Shown in pieces: positions 18,102 through 27,813 of a stretch of 64,000 bases of DNA. The DNA lies in contig NZ_JBNYXQ010000005.1 in assembly GCF_051380735.1 (NCBI RefSeq), positions 248,001-312,000 of the forward strand, written 5' to 3'. The notes under the pieces are model-generated. The model was not told the DNA's origin, did no database searches, and saw only the letters and a list, made by a program, of their open reading frames with translations. Source of the stretch: Janthinobacterium sp051380735 (GTDB lineage Bacteria > Pseudomonadota > Gammaproteobacteria > Burkholderiales > Burkholderiaceae_D). Within the stretch, counting starts at the first letter, position 1. Each line of letters opens with the position of its first letter. A program made the translations under genes and the position numbers.

Positions 18102-19832
18102 ATGCGCGTGCGACATCTGTTGCTGTTCAGGCTGATGACAATCGCCGGCGCGATGCTCGCTGGCAAAGCCGTCGTGGCGCACGAGACGCATCCGCAGACC
18201 ACGGATCACCACCGGCAGGTCGATGCGCTGTTCGCCCCTTGGGCCGGCGGCGCCCTGCCGGGATGCGCGCTGGGGATAGCGCGCGACGGCGCGCCCGACT
18301 ATCTGCGCGGCTATGGCATGTCCAACCTGGAACATGACATTCCCATCACGTCGCGCTCGATTTTCCACATTGCCTCCGTGTCGAAGCAGTTCACAGCGTT
18401 TTCGATCGGACTGTTGGCGCAGGAAGGCAAGCTGGCGCTTGACGACGACATCCGGAAATACCTGCCGGAAATGCCCGACTATGGCAAGCCTGTCACGATC
18501 GCCCAACTCGTCCATCACACCGACGGTTTGCGCGAGCAGGGCCAACTGCTCAACCTGGCTGGCTGGCTGGCGAGGCGACGATTTGTACACGCAGGAAGAT
18601 ATCTTGTGGGTCCTGTCGCGGCAGCGCCACCTGAATTTCGACCCCGGCACGGAGGTCGTCTACGGCAACGCCGCCTATACCTTGCTGGCCGAGATCGTGC
18701 GGCGCGTCGCAGGCCAACCACTGCGGGGATTCGCCAACGAGCGCATCTTCAAGCCGCTCGGCATGACCGACACCCATTTCCACAACGATCACACCGAGCT
18801 CGTCCCACGCCGCACGGCGGCGTACAGTCCGCGCGCCGGGGGCGGCTGGAGCGTGAGCATTCCCCACATCGATCACTATGGATCGACCAGCTTGTTCAGC
18901 ACCGTCGGCGATCTGCTCAAGTGGCAGCAAAACCTGCTTGACAACCGGGTCGGCGGCGCGGCGCTGGGAGCGTGGATGCGCACCTCGGGCATGTTGAATG
19001 AAGGCACACCGGTCGGCTACGGCGGCGGCCTGCGTCTGGGTGCGTATCGCGGCCTGCCGACGATCGGCCACGACGGTGCCGACGCCGGCTACCGCAGCGA
19101 CGCCGTGCTGTTCCCGGATCAGCGGCTGGCCACGTCGCGCTGTGCAACGGCGCCACGATCGCGCCAACAGACCTGACGCGCAAGGTGGCGGAAATCTATC
19201 TGGGCAAACAGATGACGTCACCGGCCCTGCCCGCCGCCGCCCCCATGCCGGGCGCGGCAAGGGGCTGGGACGGCGTCTACTGGAGCGCGGCGACCGACGA
19301 GGTGGTGCGCCTGGAGTGGAAGGAAGGTACTTTACGGCAAGTCGGCGGGGCCGCGCTGGTGCCGACCGGCGCGGACGTGTTCCGCCCGGACGGGCTCGCA
19401 CACGAGTGGCGCTTCACTGCACCGCCGGCCGGTTCCTCCGCCAGCCCCGAGCTGCGCATCCGCGACTTCTGGCCCTCCAGCAGGGTATTTTCCCGCGTAA
19501 CGGAGCCGGCTCCCGACGCCGACGCATTGGCCGGGTTCGCCGGCCGCTATCGCAGCGACGAGACCGATATGCACTACACCGTACGAGTGGCCGAGGGCCG
19601 CGCACGCCTGTCCTGGGCGCGCCAGTATGACGTCGTACTGGAAGCGGTCGGCGGCAACCGCTTTGTCTCCTCGCTGGGCACGGTGACCTTTACCCAGGAT
19701 GCGCGCGGCGTGGTCAATGGCTTGACGATCAGCAACCGCCGACTGCGCAAATTCCACGTGCCGCGCCTTGGCGACGGCGGCGAAGGAAGCCGCCAGCCGG
19801 AACCGCCATTGCAGGACTTCAGCCTTCGGTGA
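18102..19832 (+). pseudogene. Serine hydrolase (class C beta-lactamase family), two frameshifts
   Basis: An otherwise complete beta-lactamase-fold hydrolase spread over three frames. The first part has a signal peptide, the SxxK motif as SVSKQFTAF and a break after LLNLAGW. The frame resumes at RGDDLYTQED with the YxN-like YGNAAY and HDGADAGYRS. It breaks again near 19137 and resumes as VALCNGATIAPTDLTRKVAEIYL, continuing with a C-terminal lipocalin-like region. The first break lies in four CTGG units at 18555-18570; three units would restore the frame. The second fits loss of one base near 19136. AAGGAAACGCG precedes the ATG. Sequencing error is a possible explanation but two independent breaks argue for decay. 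Confidence 0.8.
18555..18570 (+). repeat. Tetranucleotide repeat (CTGG)4 within serine hydrolase
   Basis: Four exact CTGG copies lie where the frame of the hydrolase is lost. Removal of one unit would rejoin the frames at AGWRGDD. Short tetranucleotide tracts can change length by slippage. Confidence 0.75.
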
Positions 19833-20427
19833 CGGCCATGGCACGCTGCCAGGCCGGGCGCGCTTCGATGGCGCGCAAAAAGGCCTGCAGTTTGAGCCAG
19901 CGTGTGCCTTCCGGCTGTTTGACGGCAATGCTGACGGGGAAACTGAGCATAATGTCGGCGCCGGTCAAACTGTCACCGATAAAATGACCGGAAGGCTCGA
20001 TGATGCTTTCCAGGTAGTCGAAATGGCTGGCCACCTCGCCATCGATGCGCCCGTGCAGCGGCGCGCCGCCCTCGCCAAGGCGCGACACATAAATGCGCAG
20101 CAGCAGCGGCAGCATGGCCGAGCCTTCGGCAAAGTGCATCAGCTGCAGATGGCGCAGCGCCTCGGGCGAACCGGCTGGCGGCAAAAACTGCCCTTGCTGT
20201 TCGCACAGGTATTGCACGATGGCGCCCGACTCCTCTATCAGCACGCCGTCCACTTCCAGCAGCGGCGACTTGCCCAGCGGATGGATGGCTTTCAATTCCG
20301 GCGGCGCGAAACGGGTCACGGCGTCGCGCTGGTAGCGCACGAGTTCATAGTCCAGTCCCAGTTCTTCGAGCAGCCAGACGATGCGCTGCGAGCGGCTTTG
20401 GTTCAGGTGATGTACGCGGATGGTCAT
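19819..20427 (-). CDS. Glutathione S-transferase
   Basis: A 202-residue protein with the thioredoxin-like N-terminal domain (MTIRVHHLNQSRSQRIVWLLEELG, with Ser/Asn near the usual catalytic position, and the EESGAIVQYL motif that binds the gamma-glutamyl part) and a helical C-terminal domain. It conjugates glutathione to electrophiles or serves as a glutathione-dependent redox enzyme. The ATG at 20427 fits the family better than the longer frame. Its 3' end overlaps the broken hydrolase tail by 14 bases. Confidence 0.9.
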   Translation of the reverse strand: MTIRVHHLNQSRSQRIVWLLEELGLDYELVRYQRDAVTRFAPPELKAIHPLGKSPLLEVDGVLIEESGAIVQYLCEQQGQFLPPAGSPEALRHLQLMHFAEGSAMLPLLLRIYVSRLGEGGAPLHGRIDGEVASHFDYLESIIEPSGHFIGDSLTGADIMLSFPVSIAVKQPEGTRWLKLQAFLRAIEARPAWQRAMAVTEG

Positions 20428-20472
20428 GCTGGTCCTCGATCGGCAAAACCCTATCATAAAGCACGCCGAGCT

Positions 20473-21378
20473 TTATTCGGCGAACGTTTCGGCCAGCAAG
20501 TTGCGCAGCCACTGGTTGCCTGCATCCTGGGTATAGCGCCGGTGCCAGAAGATATTCGTTTGCAACGAAGGCAGTTCCAGCGGCGGACGTATATAGCCCA
20601 GGTCGAAGGGCGCGGCCGCGCGCTGCGCCAGCTTTTCGGGCACCGTCACCACCAGGTCAGTGCTGCTGACGATATACGGCACGGCCGTGAAATGCGGCAC
20701 CTGGAAGCTGGTGGCGGCGCGTACGCCGGCCTTGTCCAGCAGCGCGTTGACCTTGTCGTAGGGGCTGTCCGACGAGGCCACGATCAAATGCTCAAACGCC
20801 AGGAAACGTTTCAGGGTCGGCTTGCCAAGTGCCAGCGCATGGCCTTTGCGGAACATCGTCACGTAGGCCTGCTCGAACAGCCGCCGCTGGTACAGCGCGC
20901 CCGAGACGTCATCAAAGGCGCCGATCGCCAGGTCGACGCGGCCCGCTTCCATTTCCGTCTTGATGTCGATGGCGCCCGCGCGCACGGTGCTGACCTGCAC
21001 CTGCGGCGCCAGTTGGCGCAAAGTTTTGACCAGCGCCGGCATGAAATACACTTCGCCGACGTCGCTCATGGCCAGGCGAAAATGGCGCGCGCTGCTGCCG
21101 ACGTCAAATGCCTGCGCTGGCCTGAAGGCCTCGGTGAGCGTGGCCAGTGCGCTGGCAACCGGCTCGGCCAGCAGTTGCGCATAGGGCGTGGGCTGCATGC
21201 CGTGCGCCGTGCGCACGAACAAGGCATCGTCGAAGGTGCGCCGCAGCCGCCCCAGCGCATTGCTGACGGCCGACTGGCTCAGGCTCAACCGCCTGGCGGC
21301 GTTTGAAATCTGGCGTTCGCGGTACACCTCGTGGAACACCACCAGCAGGTTCAGGTCGATAGTACGGATGTCCATCAT
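20473..21378 (-). CDS. LysR family regulator, divergent from hmgA
   Basis: A 301-residue LysR-type regulator with an N-terminal helix-turn-helix (ISNAARRLSLSQSAVSNALGRLR, about 24-46) and a periplasmic-binding-like effector domain. The arrangement DLNLLVVFHEVYRE is of the NodD/LinR-like group. It is divergent from the homogentisate dioxygenase gene with 116 bases between starts, so control of hmgA is likely. LysR proteins usually bind a T-N11-A site there; I did not assign one. Confidence 0.9.
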   Translation of the reverse strand: MMDIRTIDLNLLVVFHEVYRERQISNAARRLSLSQSAVSNALGRLRRTFDDALFVRTAHGMQPTPYAQLLAEPVASALATLTEAFRPAQAFDVGSSARHFRLAMSDVGEVYFMPALVKTLRQLAPQVQVSTVRAGAIDIKTEMEAGRVDLAIGAFDDVSGALYQRRLFEQAYVTMFRKGHALALGKPTLKRFLAFEHLIVASSDSPYDKVNALLDKAGVRAATSFQVPHFTAVPYIVSSTDLVVTVPEKLAQRAAAPFDLGYIRPPLELPSLQTNIFWHRRYTQDAGNQWLRNLLAETFAE

Positions 21379-21494
21379 GGCGATGCTTTCAAGCGGGAAC
21401 TATTCATATTGTAAATACTCTGTATTCACTTATTTATCTCGTCAAATATTATCCCACGTTCTAGAGTGAGGCCTGCCATCAAACAGGAGACAAG

Positions 21495-22790
21495 ATGAAC
21501 CCATGCTACCAATCCGGCTTTGCCAATGAATTTGCCACCGAGGCCCTGCCCGGCGCCCTGCCCGCCCACCGCAACTCGCCGCAGCGCGCCGCCTACGGCC
21601 TGTATGCCGAGCAGGTGTCCGGCACGGCGTTCACCGCGCCGCGCAGCCACAACCGCCGCTCGTGGCTGTACCGCATCCGCCCGGCCGCCATGCACCGGCC
21701 ATTCCAGCGTTTGTCGAACGGGCGCATTGCCACCGATTTCGAGCAGGTCGAAGCGCCGCCGAACCAGTTGCGCTGGGATCCGCTGCCCATGCCCGTTGAG
21801 GCCACCGATTTTATCGACGGCTGGGTGACCATGGCCGGCCACGGCTCGGCACAAGACCAGTCTGGCTGCGCCATCCACCTGTATGCGGCCAACCGCGACA
21901 TGCAGGGCCGCTATTTTTATTCGGCCGACGGCGAGCTGCTGATCGTGCCGCAGCAGGGCCGCTTGCAGCTGCGCACCGAACTGGGTGTGATCGAACTCGA
22001 ACCGCAGGAAATCGCCGTGATCCCGCGCGGCATCCGCTTCCAGGCCCTGCTGCCGGACGGCGAGGCGCGCGGCTATATCTGCGAAAACTACGGCGCCCTG
22101 CTGCGCCTGCCCGACCTGGGTCCGATCGGCTCGAACGGCCTGGCCAATCCGCGCGATTTCCTCACGCCCTGCGCCGCCTATGAAGACGTCGAAGGCGAGT
22201 TCGAACTGGTGGCCAAGTTCTGCGGCAATCTGTGGACGGCGAAGATCGGCCACTCGCCGCTCGACGTCGTCGCCTGGCACGGCAATTACGCGCCCTACAA
22301 ATATGACTTGCGCCATTTCAACACCATTGGCTCGATCAGCCACGACCACCCCGACCCGTCGATCTTTTTGGTATTGCAAGCGCCCAGCGACACCCCCGGC
22401 GTCGATACGCTGGACTTCGTGATCTTCCCGCCGCGCTGGCTGGTGGCCGAAGACACCTTCCGCCCACCCTGGTTCCACCGCAACGTGGCCAGCGAATTCA
22501 TGGGCCTGATCCACGGCCAGTACGACGCGAAATCCGCCGGCTTCCGCCCCGGCGGCGCCAGCCTGCACAACTGCATGAGCGGCCACGGCCCCGACGCGGC
22601 CACCTTCGACAAGGCCAGCAGCATCGACACCACGGTGCCGCAAAAGGTCGACAACACCATGGCCTTCATGTTCGAAACGCGCAGCGTGCTGTGCCCGACC
22701 GCCCACGCGCTGGCGTCGCCGCAATTGCAGTCTGACTACTTTGAATGCTGGATGGGCATCGGCAAGCATTTCGATCCATCCAGGCCGTAA
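21495..22790 (+). CDS. hmgA: Homogentisate 1,2-dioxygenase
   Basis: A 431-residue enzyme that opens the ring of homogentisate to maleylacetoacetate in tyrosine and phenylalanine breakdown. It starts at NPCYQSGFANEFATEALPGA and shows the conserved blocks HDHPDPSIFLVL, FPPRWLVAEDTFRPPWFHRN and EFMGLIHGQYDAK, which carry the iron-binding His/Glu residues, and the C-terminal YFECWMGIGKHFDP. The hydrolase (fahA) usually next to it is not downstream here. It is probably controlled by the divergent LysR protein. Confidence 0.97.
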   Translation: MNPCYQSGFANEFATEALPGALPAHRNSPQRAAYGLYAEQVSGTAFTAPRSHNRRSWLYRIRPAAMHRPFQRLSNGRIATDFEQVEAPPNQLRWDPLPMPVEATDFIDGWVTMAGHGSAQDQSGCAIHLYAANRDMQGRYFYSADGELLIVPQQGRLQLRTELGVIELEPQEIAVIPRGIRFQALLPDGEARGYICENYGALLRLPDLGPIGSNGLANPRDFLTPCAAYEDVEGEFELVAKFCGNLWTAKIGHSPLDVVAWHGNYAPYKYDLRHFNTIGSISHDHPDPSIFLVLQAPSDTPGVDTLDFVIFPPRWLVAEDTFRPPWFHRNVASEFMGLIHGQYDAKSAGFRPGGASLHNCMSGHGPDAATFDKASSIDTTVPQKVDNTMAFMFETRSVLCPTAHALASPQLQSDYFECWMGIGKHFDPSRP

Positions 22791-22844
22791 GCGCCACTCG
22801 GCACGTGGAAGCCAATGTCGTTCGAGTCCGGGGCGTTGCCAGCC

Positions 22845-22850
22845 TATAAT
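22845..22850 (+). promoter_or_regulatory. -10 element TATAAT upstream of DUF1176 gene
   Basis: A consensus TATAAT sits 28 bases before the DUF1176 start, with TTCGAG 18 bases further up as a weak -35. It lies just after the hmgA stop and suggests separate transcription. Confidence 0.45.
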
Positions 22851-22877
22851 GGGCATCGATCGATCTGGAGACTTGAA

Positions 22878-23957
22878 ATGAAAATTGGCCTGGCCATCAT
22901 GTTGTTGAGTGGCGCATCCGCCCTGCCGCTTCCCGGCCTTGCCGCTGACAAGGGCGGCATGGCGTTCTCGCACAAGGACTGGGAATTGGCCTGCGACAAT
23001 ACCGGCACCTGCCGCGCCGCCGGTTACCAGGTCGACGGTGCCGAACCGGCCGTGTCGCTGCTGCTGGTGCGCGACGCCGGCGCAAAACAGGCGGTGAGCG
23101 CGAAGATCCAGCTGGGCTCCTACGCCGAGGGTGACGTTGCACTGGCCGCCAATGTCAGCCATCTGGTGATCAAATCGGGCGGACGCAAACTCGGCACAAT
23201 CGACCTGGTGCCTGGCGCGCAGTCCAGCCCCCTGAACGGCGCAACGCTGGCTGTCATCATGCCGGCGCTGTTGCAGTCGTCCAGCGTGGTATTTTCCAGC
23301 GGCAAGCAGGACTGGACCTTGTCCACCGCCGGCGCCAGCGCCGTGCTGTTGAAAATGGACGAAGCGCAGGGCCGCATCGGCACGGTGGGCGCGCTGGTGC
23401 GCAAAGGCAGCAAGGGCGAAACCGGCGTGCTGCAGCCCACGGTGGCGCCAGTCGTCGTTGCCGCACCCATACCGCGTGAAAACAGGAAAGATCTGTTCCT
23501 GGAGCCGGCGCAGCGGGCCGAGATATTGCAAGCACTGCGCCAGGGTTCGAACCGTGACGAATGTCCCGACATGTATCCGTCGGCAGGCCAGGCGGCGGCC
23601 GGCGAACTTCGCGTGCATCGCTTGTCAGCCGACAAACTGCTGGCAGGCATGGTCTGCGAGACCTATGCCTACAACCAGTCCGTCAGTTTCTGGGTGATCA
23701 ATTCCACCGCCCCGTTTGCACCGGTGGGCGTCGCTGTTGATGCCAGCGACTACAGCGGCGGTGAGATCTCGGCGTCGCAAAAAGGGCGCGGCCTGGGCGA
23801 CTGCTGGAGTTCAAACGTGCACACATGGAATGGCAGGCAATTCGTCTGGACAAAAGAATCGACCACCGGCATGTGCCGGCTGGTCGCGCCAGGCGGCGCG
23901 TGGGATTTGCCAACCTATGTCACGACCGTGCGCAAAAGCGACGGCACGCGGCGTTGA
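22878..23957 (+). CDS. DUF1176-like exported protein
   Basis: A 359-residue protein with a signal peptide (MKIGLAIMLLSGASALPLPGLAA). It shows the DUF1176 layout: FSHKDWELACDNTGTCRAAGY at the start of the mature protein, a middle of SLLLVRDAGAK and LVIKSGGRKLG strands, and a C-terminal block with conserved cysteines (NRDECPDMY, VCETYAYNQ, GDCWSS). No function is known. The ATG at 22878 has GGAG upstream. Its stop is one base from the stop of the converging chemotaxis gene. Confidence 0.8.
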   Translation: MKIGLAIMLLSGASALPLPGLAADKGGMAFSHKDWELACDNTGTCRAAGYQVDGAEPAVSLLLVRDAGAKQAVSAKIQLGSYAEGDVALAANVSHLVIKSGGRKLGTIDLVPGAQSSPLNGATLAVIMPALLQSSSVVFSSGKQDWTLSTAGASAVLLKMDEAQGRIGTVGALVRKGSKGETGVLQPTVAPVVVAAPIPRENRKDLFLEPAQRAEILQALRQGSNRDECPDMYPSAGQAAAGELRVHRLSADKLLAGMVCETYAYNQSVSFWVINSTAPFAPVGVAVDASDYSGGEISASQKGRGLGDCWSSNVHTWNGRQFVWTKESTTGMCRLVAPGGAWDLPTYVTTVRKSDGTRR

Positions 23958-23958
23958 T

Positions 23959-25695
23959 TCAAAACTCTTCCCACTCGTCGGCGTTCGATGATACGGCTGC
24001 TTTCCGGCCCTTGCCGGTGTCGGCGCCAGCCTGCGGCGCGGCCTTGCGCTGCACGGCCACAACTGCCTTGCTGCTCGCCTTGCGTGGTGAGGCGGCAAGC
24101 GGGGCGGCAGCCTCGGGCCGCGCCGGTTGTGGCGCCACCGCGCCGCTGCCGGCACGCAGGCGGAACACGGCCACGGCCTGAGCCAGGCTTGCCGCCTGCA
24201 CCTGCATCGATTCGGAAGCAGCGGCCGATTGCTCCACCAGCGCCGCGTTTTGCTGCGTCACCGCGTCCATCTGCATCACCGCCTGGTTGATCTGCTCGAT
24301 GCCGTCGGTCTGCTCCGAACTGGCCGATGAAATTTCCGCCATGATATCGGTGACGCGCTGGACGCTGGTGAGGATCTCGCGCATGGTCTCGCCGGCGGTG
24401 TTGACCAGTTCACTGCCGCTGGCCACCTTCAAGGTCGAGGCACTGATCAGCACCTTGATTTCGCGTGCGGCCGAGGCCGACCGTTGCGCCAGGCTGCGCA
24501 CTTCAGAGGCCACGACTGCAAAGCCACGACCCTCCTCGCCCGCCCGCGCTGCCTCGACTGCCGCGTTAAGCGCCAGGATATTGGTCTGGAATGCGATGCC
24601 GTCGATCACGCTGATGATGTCGGTAATCTTGGCCGAGGCCGCGTTGATCTCGTTCATTGTACCGGTGACCTGCTCGATGACCTGGCCGCCGCGCGCCGCC
24701 ACCTCCGAGGCGCTGCGGGCCAGCACATTGGCCTGGCGCGCGTTCTCGGCGTTCTGTTTCGTGGTCGAGGTCAGCTCCTCCATCGATGAAGCTGTCTCTT
24801 CCAGCGAACTGGCCTGCTGTTCCGTGCGCGAAGACAAGTCCATGCTGCCAGACGCCACCTGCAGCGCGGCGGTAGCGATGGTTTCCGTTCCCGCCCGCAC
24901 CGTGCCGACGGTGACCGCCAGGTTGTCGTTCATCGATTTAAGCGCCAGCAACAGCTGACCCATTTCATCATTGCCATGACCGTCGATCTCGCTGGTGAGA
25001 TCGCCGGCAGCGACGGTGCGGGCTATGCCTAGCGCCCGGTTGGCCGGACGCGTGATCGAGATGGTGATCCAGTAGGCGATGCCTGCCGCCAGGGCCATCG
25101 CCAGCGCCCCAAGCCCCCAGGACAGCAGACGGCTTTCCTTGAACGTCGCGGCGGCGGCGGCAGCAGTACGCGCGCTCAGCTCTTTCTGGCGTACCGCCAG
25201 CGCATTGGTCGCTTGCTTGAGGTCGCGAAGAATCGGGCGCAAATCGCTGGCGAGAAAGGCGCGCGCCTCGTCGAGCCGGTTGGCCTGGATATGGCTGATG
25301 AGGCGGTCCTGGCCAGGCCGGTAGCGGTCGATATGGCCTTTCATCTGGCCCAGCAATTCGCGCGCATGCGGATCGCGCAAGCTACCATCGAGCATGGTGA
25401 TGGCGCGCGCGTTGGCTTCCCTGGTCTGCATGATGTACTCGACTTGCGTCTTGCGATCGGCCGGATCGTCGCTGAGCATCATGTTGCGCAGGGAAATGGC
25501 TATCTCATTGATACCGACCAGCAGTTGTGTTGTGGCCTCGATTTTCGGCATTCTGTCATTAACAATTTCATCCGTGCCAGCATTTATACGCGCCATCATG
25601 GTATTGCTGATGACCACCATCAGCAGCAACAGCGCACACACCACGCCGAATCCCAGGCCCAAACGCATCCCTATCCGCATGTTCGACGCATTCAT
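23959..25695 (-). CDS. Methyl-accepting chemotaxis protein
   Basis: A 578-residue chemoreceptor. It has an N-terminal membrane helix (about 10-32), a four-helix-bundle ligand domain, a second helix near 190-212, a HAMP domain and a long coiled-coil signalling domain. The tip is intact (EEGRGFAVVASEVRSLAQRSASAAREI). Methylation regions rich in Gln and Glu flank it. The C-terminus ends DEWEEF after a basic, alanine-rich linker, resembling the pentapeptide that tethers CheR/CheB in high-abundance receptors. Ligand unknown. The gene is alone, with no che genes in the window. Confidence 0.95.
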   Translation of the reverse strand: MNASNMRIGMRLGLGFGVVCALLLLMVVISNTMMARINAGTDEIVNDRMPKIEATTQLLVGINEIAISLRNMMLSDDPADRKTQVEYIMQTREANARAITMLDGSLRDPHARELLGQMKGHIDRYRPGQDRLISHIQANRLDEARAFLASDLRPILRDLKQATNALAVRQKELSARTAAAAAATFKESRLLSWGLGALAMALAAGIAYWITISITRPANRALGIARTVAAGDLTSEIDGHGNDEMGQLLLALKSMNDNLAVTVGTVRAGTETIATAALQVASGSMDLSSRTEQQASSLEETASSMEELTSTTKQNAENARQANVLARSASEVAARGGQVIEQVTGTMNEINAASAKITDIISVIDGIAFQTNILALNAAVEAARAGEEGRGFAVVASEVRSLAQRSASAAREIKVLISASTLKVASGSELVNTAGETMREILTSVQRVTDIMAEISSASSEQTDGIEQINQAVMQMDAVTQQNAALVEQSAAASESMQVQAASLAQAVAVFRLRAGSGAVAPQPARPEAAAPLAASPRKASSKAVVAVQRKAAPQAGADTGKGRKAAVSSNADEWEEF

Positions 25696-25848
25696 TTGAC
25701 ACTCTCCTGTATTTTTCCCCAGTTGGCGGCTGCGCTGGCATCATCATTATTGTTCCAGGCGCGTCAGGAAAACCATCGAAACATGCTCCGATGCTGCAAA
25801 AAAAACAGTTGACTTTTTGGCAGCTCACGTACATCCGCTGCCACGAAC

Positions 25849-26748
25849 TCACACAATCGAGTTGCCATCAAGACCAGGTGTAGCCGCAAACACGGCGCTG
25901 ATAAAATCGATGAACACGACAGCACGCCGGGGCAGCAAGCGCTGGGCGGCATACACCGCATTGAGCGGCATGCGCGGTGCCGCGTGCTCGCTCAGCAAGG
26001 CGCGCAACTTGCCGCTACGCAGCTCCCCGGCCACCGTCCACGACGGCAGGTAGGCAATGCCGATGTCCTGCAGCACCGCCTTGCGTATGCCTTCCAGGCT
26101 GTTCAGGCGCAAGCGGCCCTGCACCTGCACCTCGCCGCCCTTGAAAGGCCAGCCACCTGCGCCCGCCATCAAGGTGTAGATCAGGCACTGATGCTGCAGC
26201 AGATCGGCCGGTTGCTGTGGCACGCCATGTTTTTCCAGGTAGGTCGCGCTCGCCACGCAAATGCGCTCGGAGGTGCCGACACGGCGCGCCCGCAAGGAGC
26301 TGTCCTTCAGCACGCCTCCCCGAATGGCGATATCGACGCCTTGCGCAACCAGGTCGATGTAATCGTCGCCGAGCCTTAGCTCCACCTCGACGTCGGGATA
26401 GCGCCCGAGGAAGCCTGGCAGCGCGACGATGATTTTTTCCGTGCCCAGCGTTGGCGCGCAAGACACCCTCAACAAGCCATGGGGCTTTTGCTGGCCGCGC
26501 GCATCGGCGTCAGCCTGCGCGATCAGATCGAGCGCCTGGCGTGCCTGCGCGTAATAGCGCTGGCCTTCCGGCGTAGCGACCAGCTGGCGCGTGGAGCGAT
26601 GGAGCAAGCGCGTATCGAGCGCCTTTTCAAGCGAGGCGATGTGCCGGCTGACGTTGGGCTGGCCTATGCCCAGTTCGCGCGCCACCGCCGAAAAGCTGCC
26701 CGTCTCGACAGCGCGCACCAGGCACTGCATCCACAGTAACTTATCCAT
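25849..26748 (-). CDS. LysR family regulator
   Basis: A 299-residue LysR protein with an N-terminal helix-turn-helix (GSFSAVARELGIGQPNVSRHIASLE, about 18-42) and an effector domain of the CrgA-like group. The start MDKLLWMQCLV at 26748 is used; upstream codons in the same frame do not match the family. It is divergent from an SDR gene with 128 bases between starts, a typical regulator/target pair. Confidence 0.9.
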   Translation of the reverse strand: MDKLLWMQCLVRAVETGSFSAVARELGIGQPNVSRHIASLEKALDTRLLHRSTRQLVATPEGQRYYAQARQALDLIAQADADARGQQKPHGLLRVSCAPTLGTEKIIVALPGFLGRYPDVEVELRLGDDYIDLVAQGVDIAIRGGVLKDSSLRARRVGTSERICVASATYLEKHGVPQQPADLLQHQCLIYTLMAGAGGWPFKGGEVQVQGRLRLNSLEGIRKAVLQDIGIAYLPSWTVAGELRSGKLRALLSEHAAPRMPLNAVYAAQRLLPRRAVVFIDFISAVFAATPGLDGNSIV

Positions 26749-26876
26749 TTTTAAATTCCCCGATGAGTATTCATGCAGCTGAAGCATAGCTGATATGCGC
26801 GCCGCCTGCCTTATCACGGGGCCGTTCGCGAGGCACACTGCATCCCTGCCCACACACCAGATCAAGGAAAAACATC

Positions 26877-27626
26877 ATGAAACTCGCAGAAAAAGTCATC
26901 GTCATCACCGGCGGCAGTACTGGCATCGGCCTGGCTATCGCCAAACGTTTTGCAAGCGAAGGCGCGCACGTCTACATCACCGGCCGCCGCCAGGCCGAAC
27001 TCGATGCCGCAGTGCAAGCCATCGGCGGCACGGCCGAAAGCTCCCGCGTCGATTCGGCCGACCTGGGCCAGCTGCAAGCGCTGTTCGACCGTGTGAAGGA
27101 AAAACACGGCAAGCTCGACGTGCTGGTCGCCAACGCCGGCGGCGGCTCCCTGCTGCCGCTGGGACAAATTACCGAGAAGCACTTCGACGATACCTTTGCA
27201 CGCAACGTCAAAGGCACGCTGTTCACCGTACAGACCGCGCTGCCACTGCTGGGCATGGGCTCGTCGGTGATACTGACCGGCTCCACCGCAGCGAGTGGCG
27301 GCACCGAAGCGTTCAGCGTGTATGCTGCGTCAAAAGCGGCCGTGCGCGCCTTTGCCCGCAACTGGATCCTGGACCTGAAGGGCCGCGACATTCGCGTCAA
27401 TACCCTGAGCCCCGGCCCGATCAAGACCCCGGGCCTGGTGGAACTGGTCGGCAACGACGCCGGCCAGCAGCAAGGCTTCCTCGACCACCTGGCATCCCTG
27501 ATCCCGATGGGCCGTGTCGGCGACCCGGACGAGATCGCAAAGGCGGCGGTGTTCCTGGCCTCCGACGATGCGAGTTTTGTCAATGGGATCGAGCTGTTTG
27601 TGGATGGGGGCTTGCGGCAGATTTGA
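26877..27626 (+). CDS. SDR family oxidoreductase
   Basis: A 249-residue classical SDR. The cofactor motif TGGSTGIG is at 11-18, NAGGG near 85-89, the catalytic Ser near 137 in LTGSTAA and YAASK near 150. It ends FVDGGLRQI. R39 in TGRRQAEL after the second strand suggests NADP(H). It has AAGGA close before the ATG and is likely regulated by the divergent LysR protein. Substrate unknown. Confidence 0.9.
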   Translation: MKLAEKVIVITGGSTGIGLAIAKRFASEGAHVYITGRRQAELDAAVQAIGGTAESSRVDSADLGQLQALFDRVKEKHGKLDVLVANAGGGSLLPLGQITEKHFDDTFARNVKGTLFTVQTALPLLGMGSSVILTGSTAASGGTEAFSVYAASKAAVRAFARNWILDLKGRDIRVNTLSPGPIKTPGLVELVGNDAGQQQGFLDHLASLIPMGRVGDPDEIAKAAVFLASDDASFVNGIELFVDGGLRQI

Positions 27627-27813
27627 TGGGGTGGCAAAAGTATCAGCTTGGCCAAGGATGGGTCGGACATGACACGCCTTGGTTGAGGTTTGCAGGACAA
27701 CTACCTGCCTCACCGCGCGAAGCAAGCAGGAGCATTGATGTTAAAGTACCTGGCACACCATGCACCACTGCATTGGACACCTGTTTGAATACGACGCAGG
27801 AGAAAAAGCGACT

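Noticed and set aside
17946..18650. Minus-strand frame of 234 codons over the broken hydrolase
   Set aside because: The plus strand carries clear beta-lactamase-family motifs; the minus product is unconvincing.
19768..21306. Open frame of 512 codons on the plus strand over GST and LysR genes
   Set aside because: Both minus-strand genes have clear family motifs; the antisense product does not.
21426..23618. Open frame of 730 codons antisense to hmgA and the DUF1176 gene
   Set aside because: It crosses two well-supported plus-strand genes and encodes a low-complexity Arg/Gly/Ala product.
25793..25824. Hairpin GCTGC/GCAGC with A and T runs after the LysR gene
   Set aside because: Pairing is interrupted and the loop is long, so it is too weak to list as a terminator.
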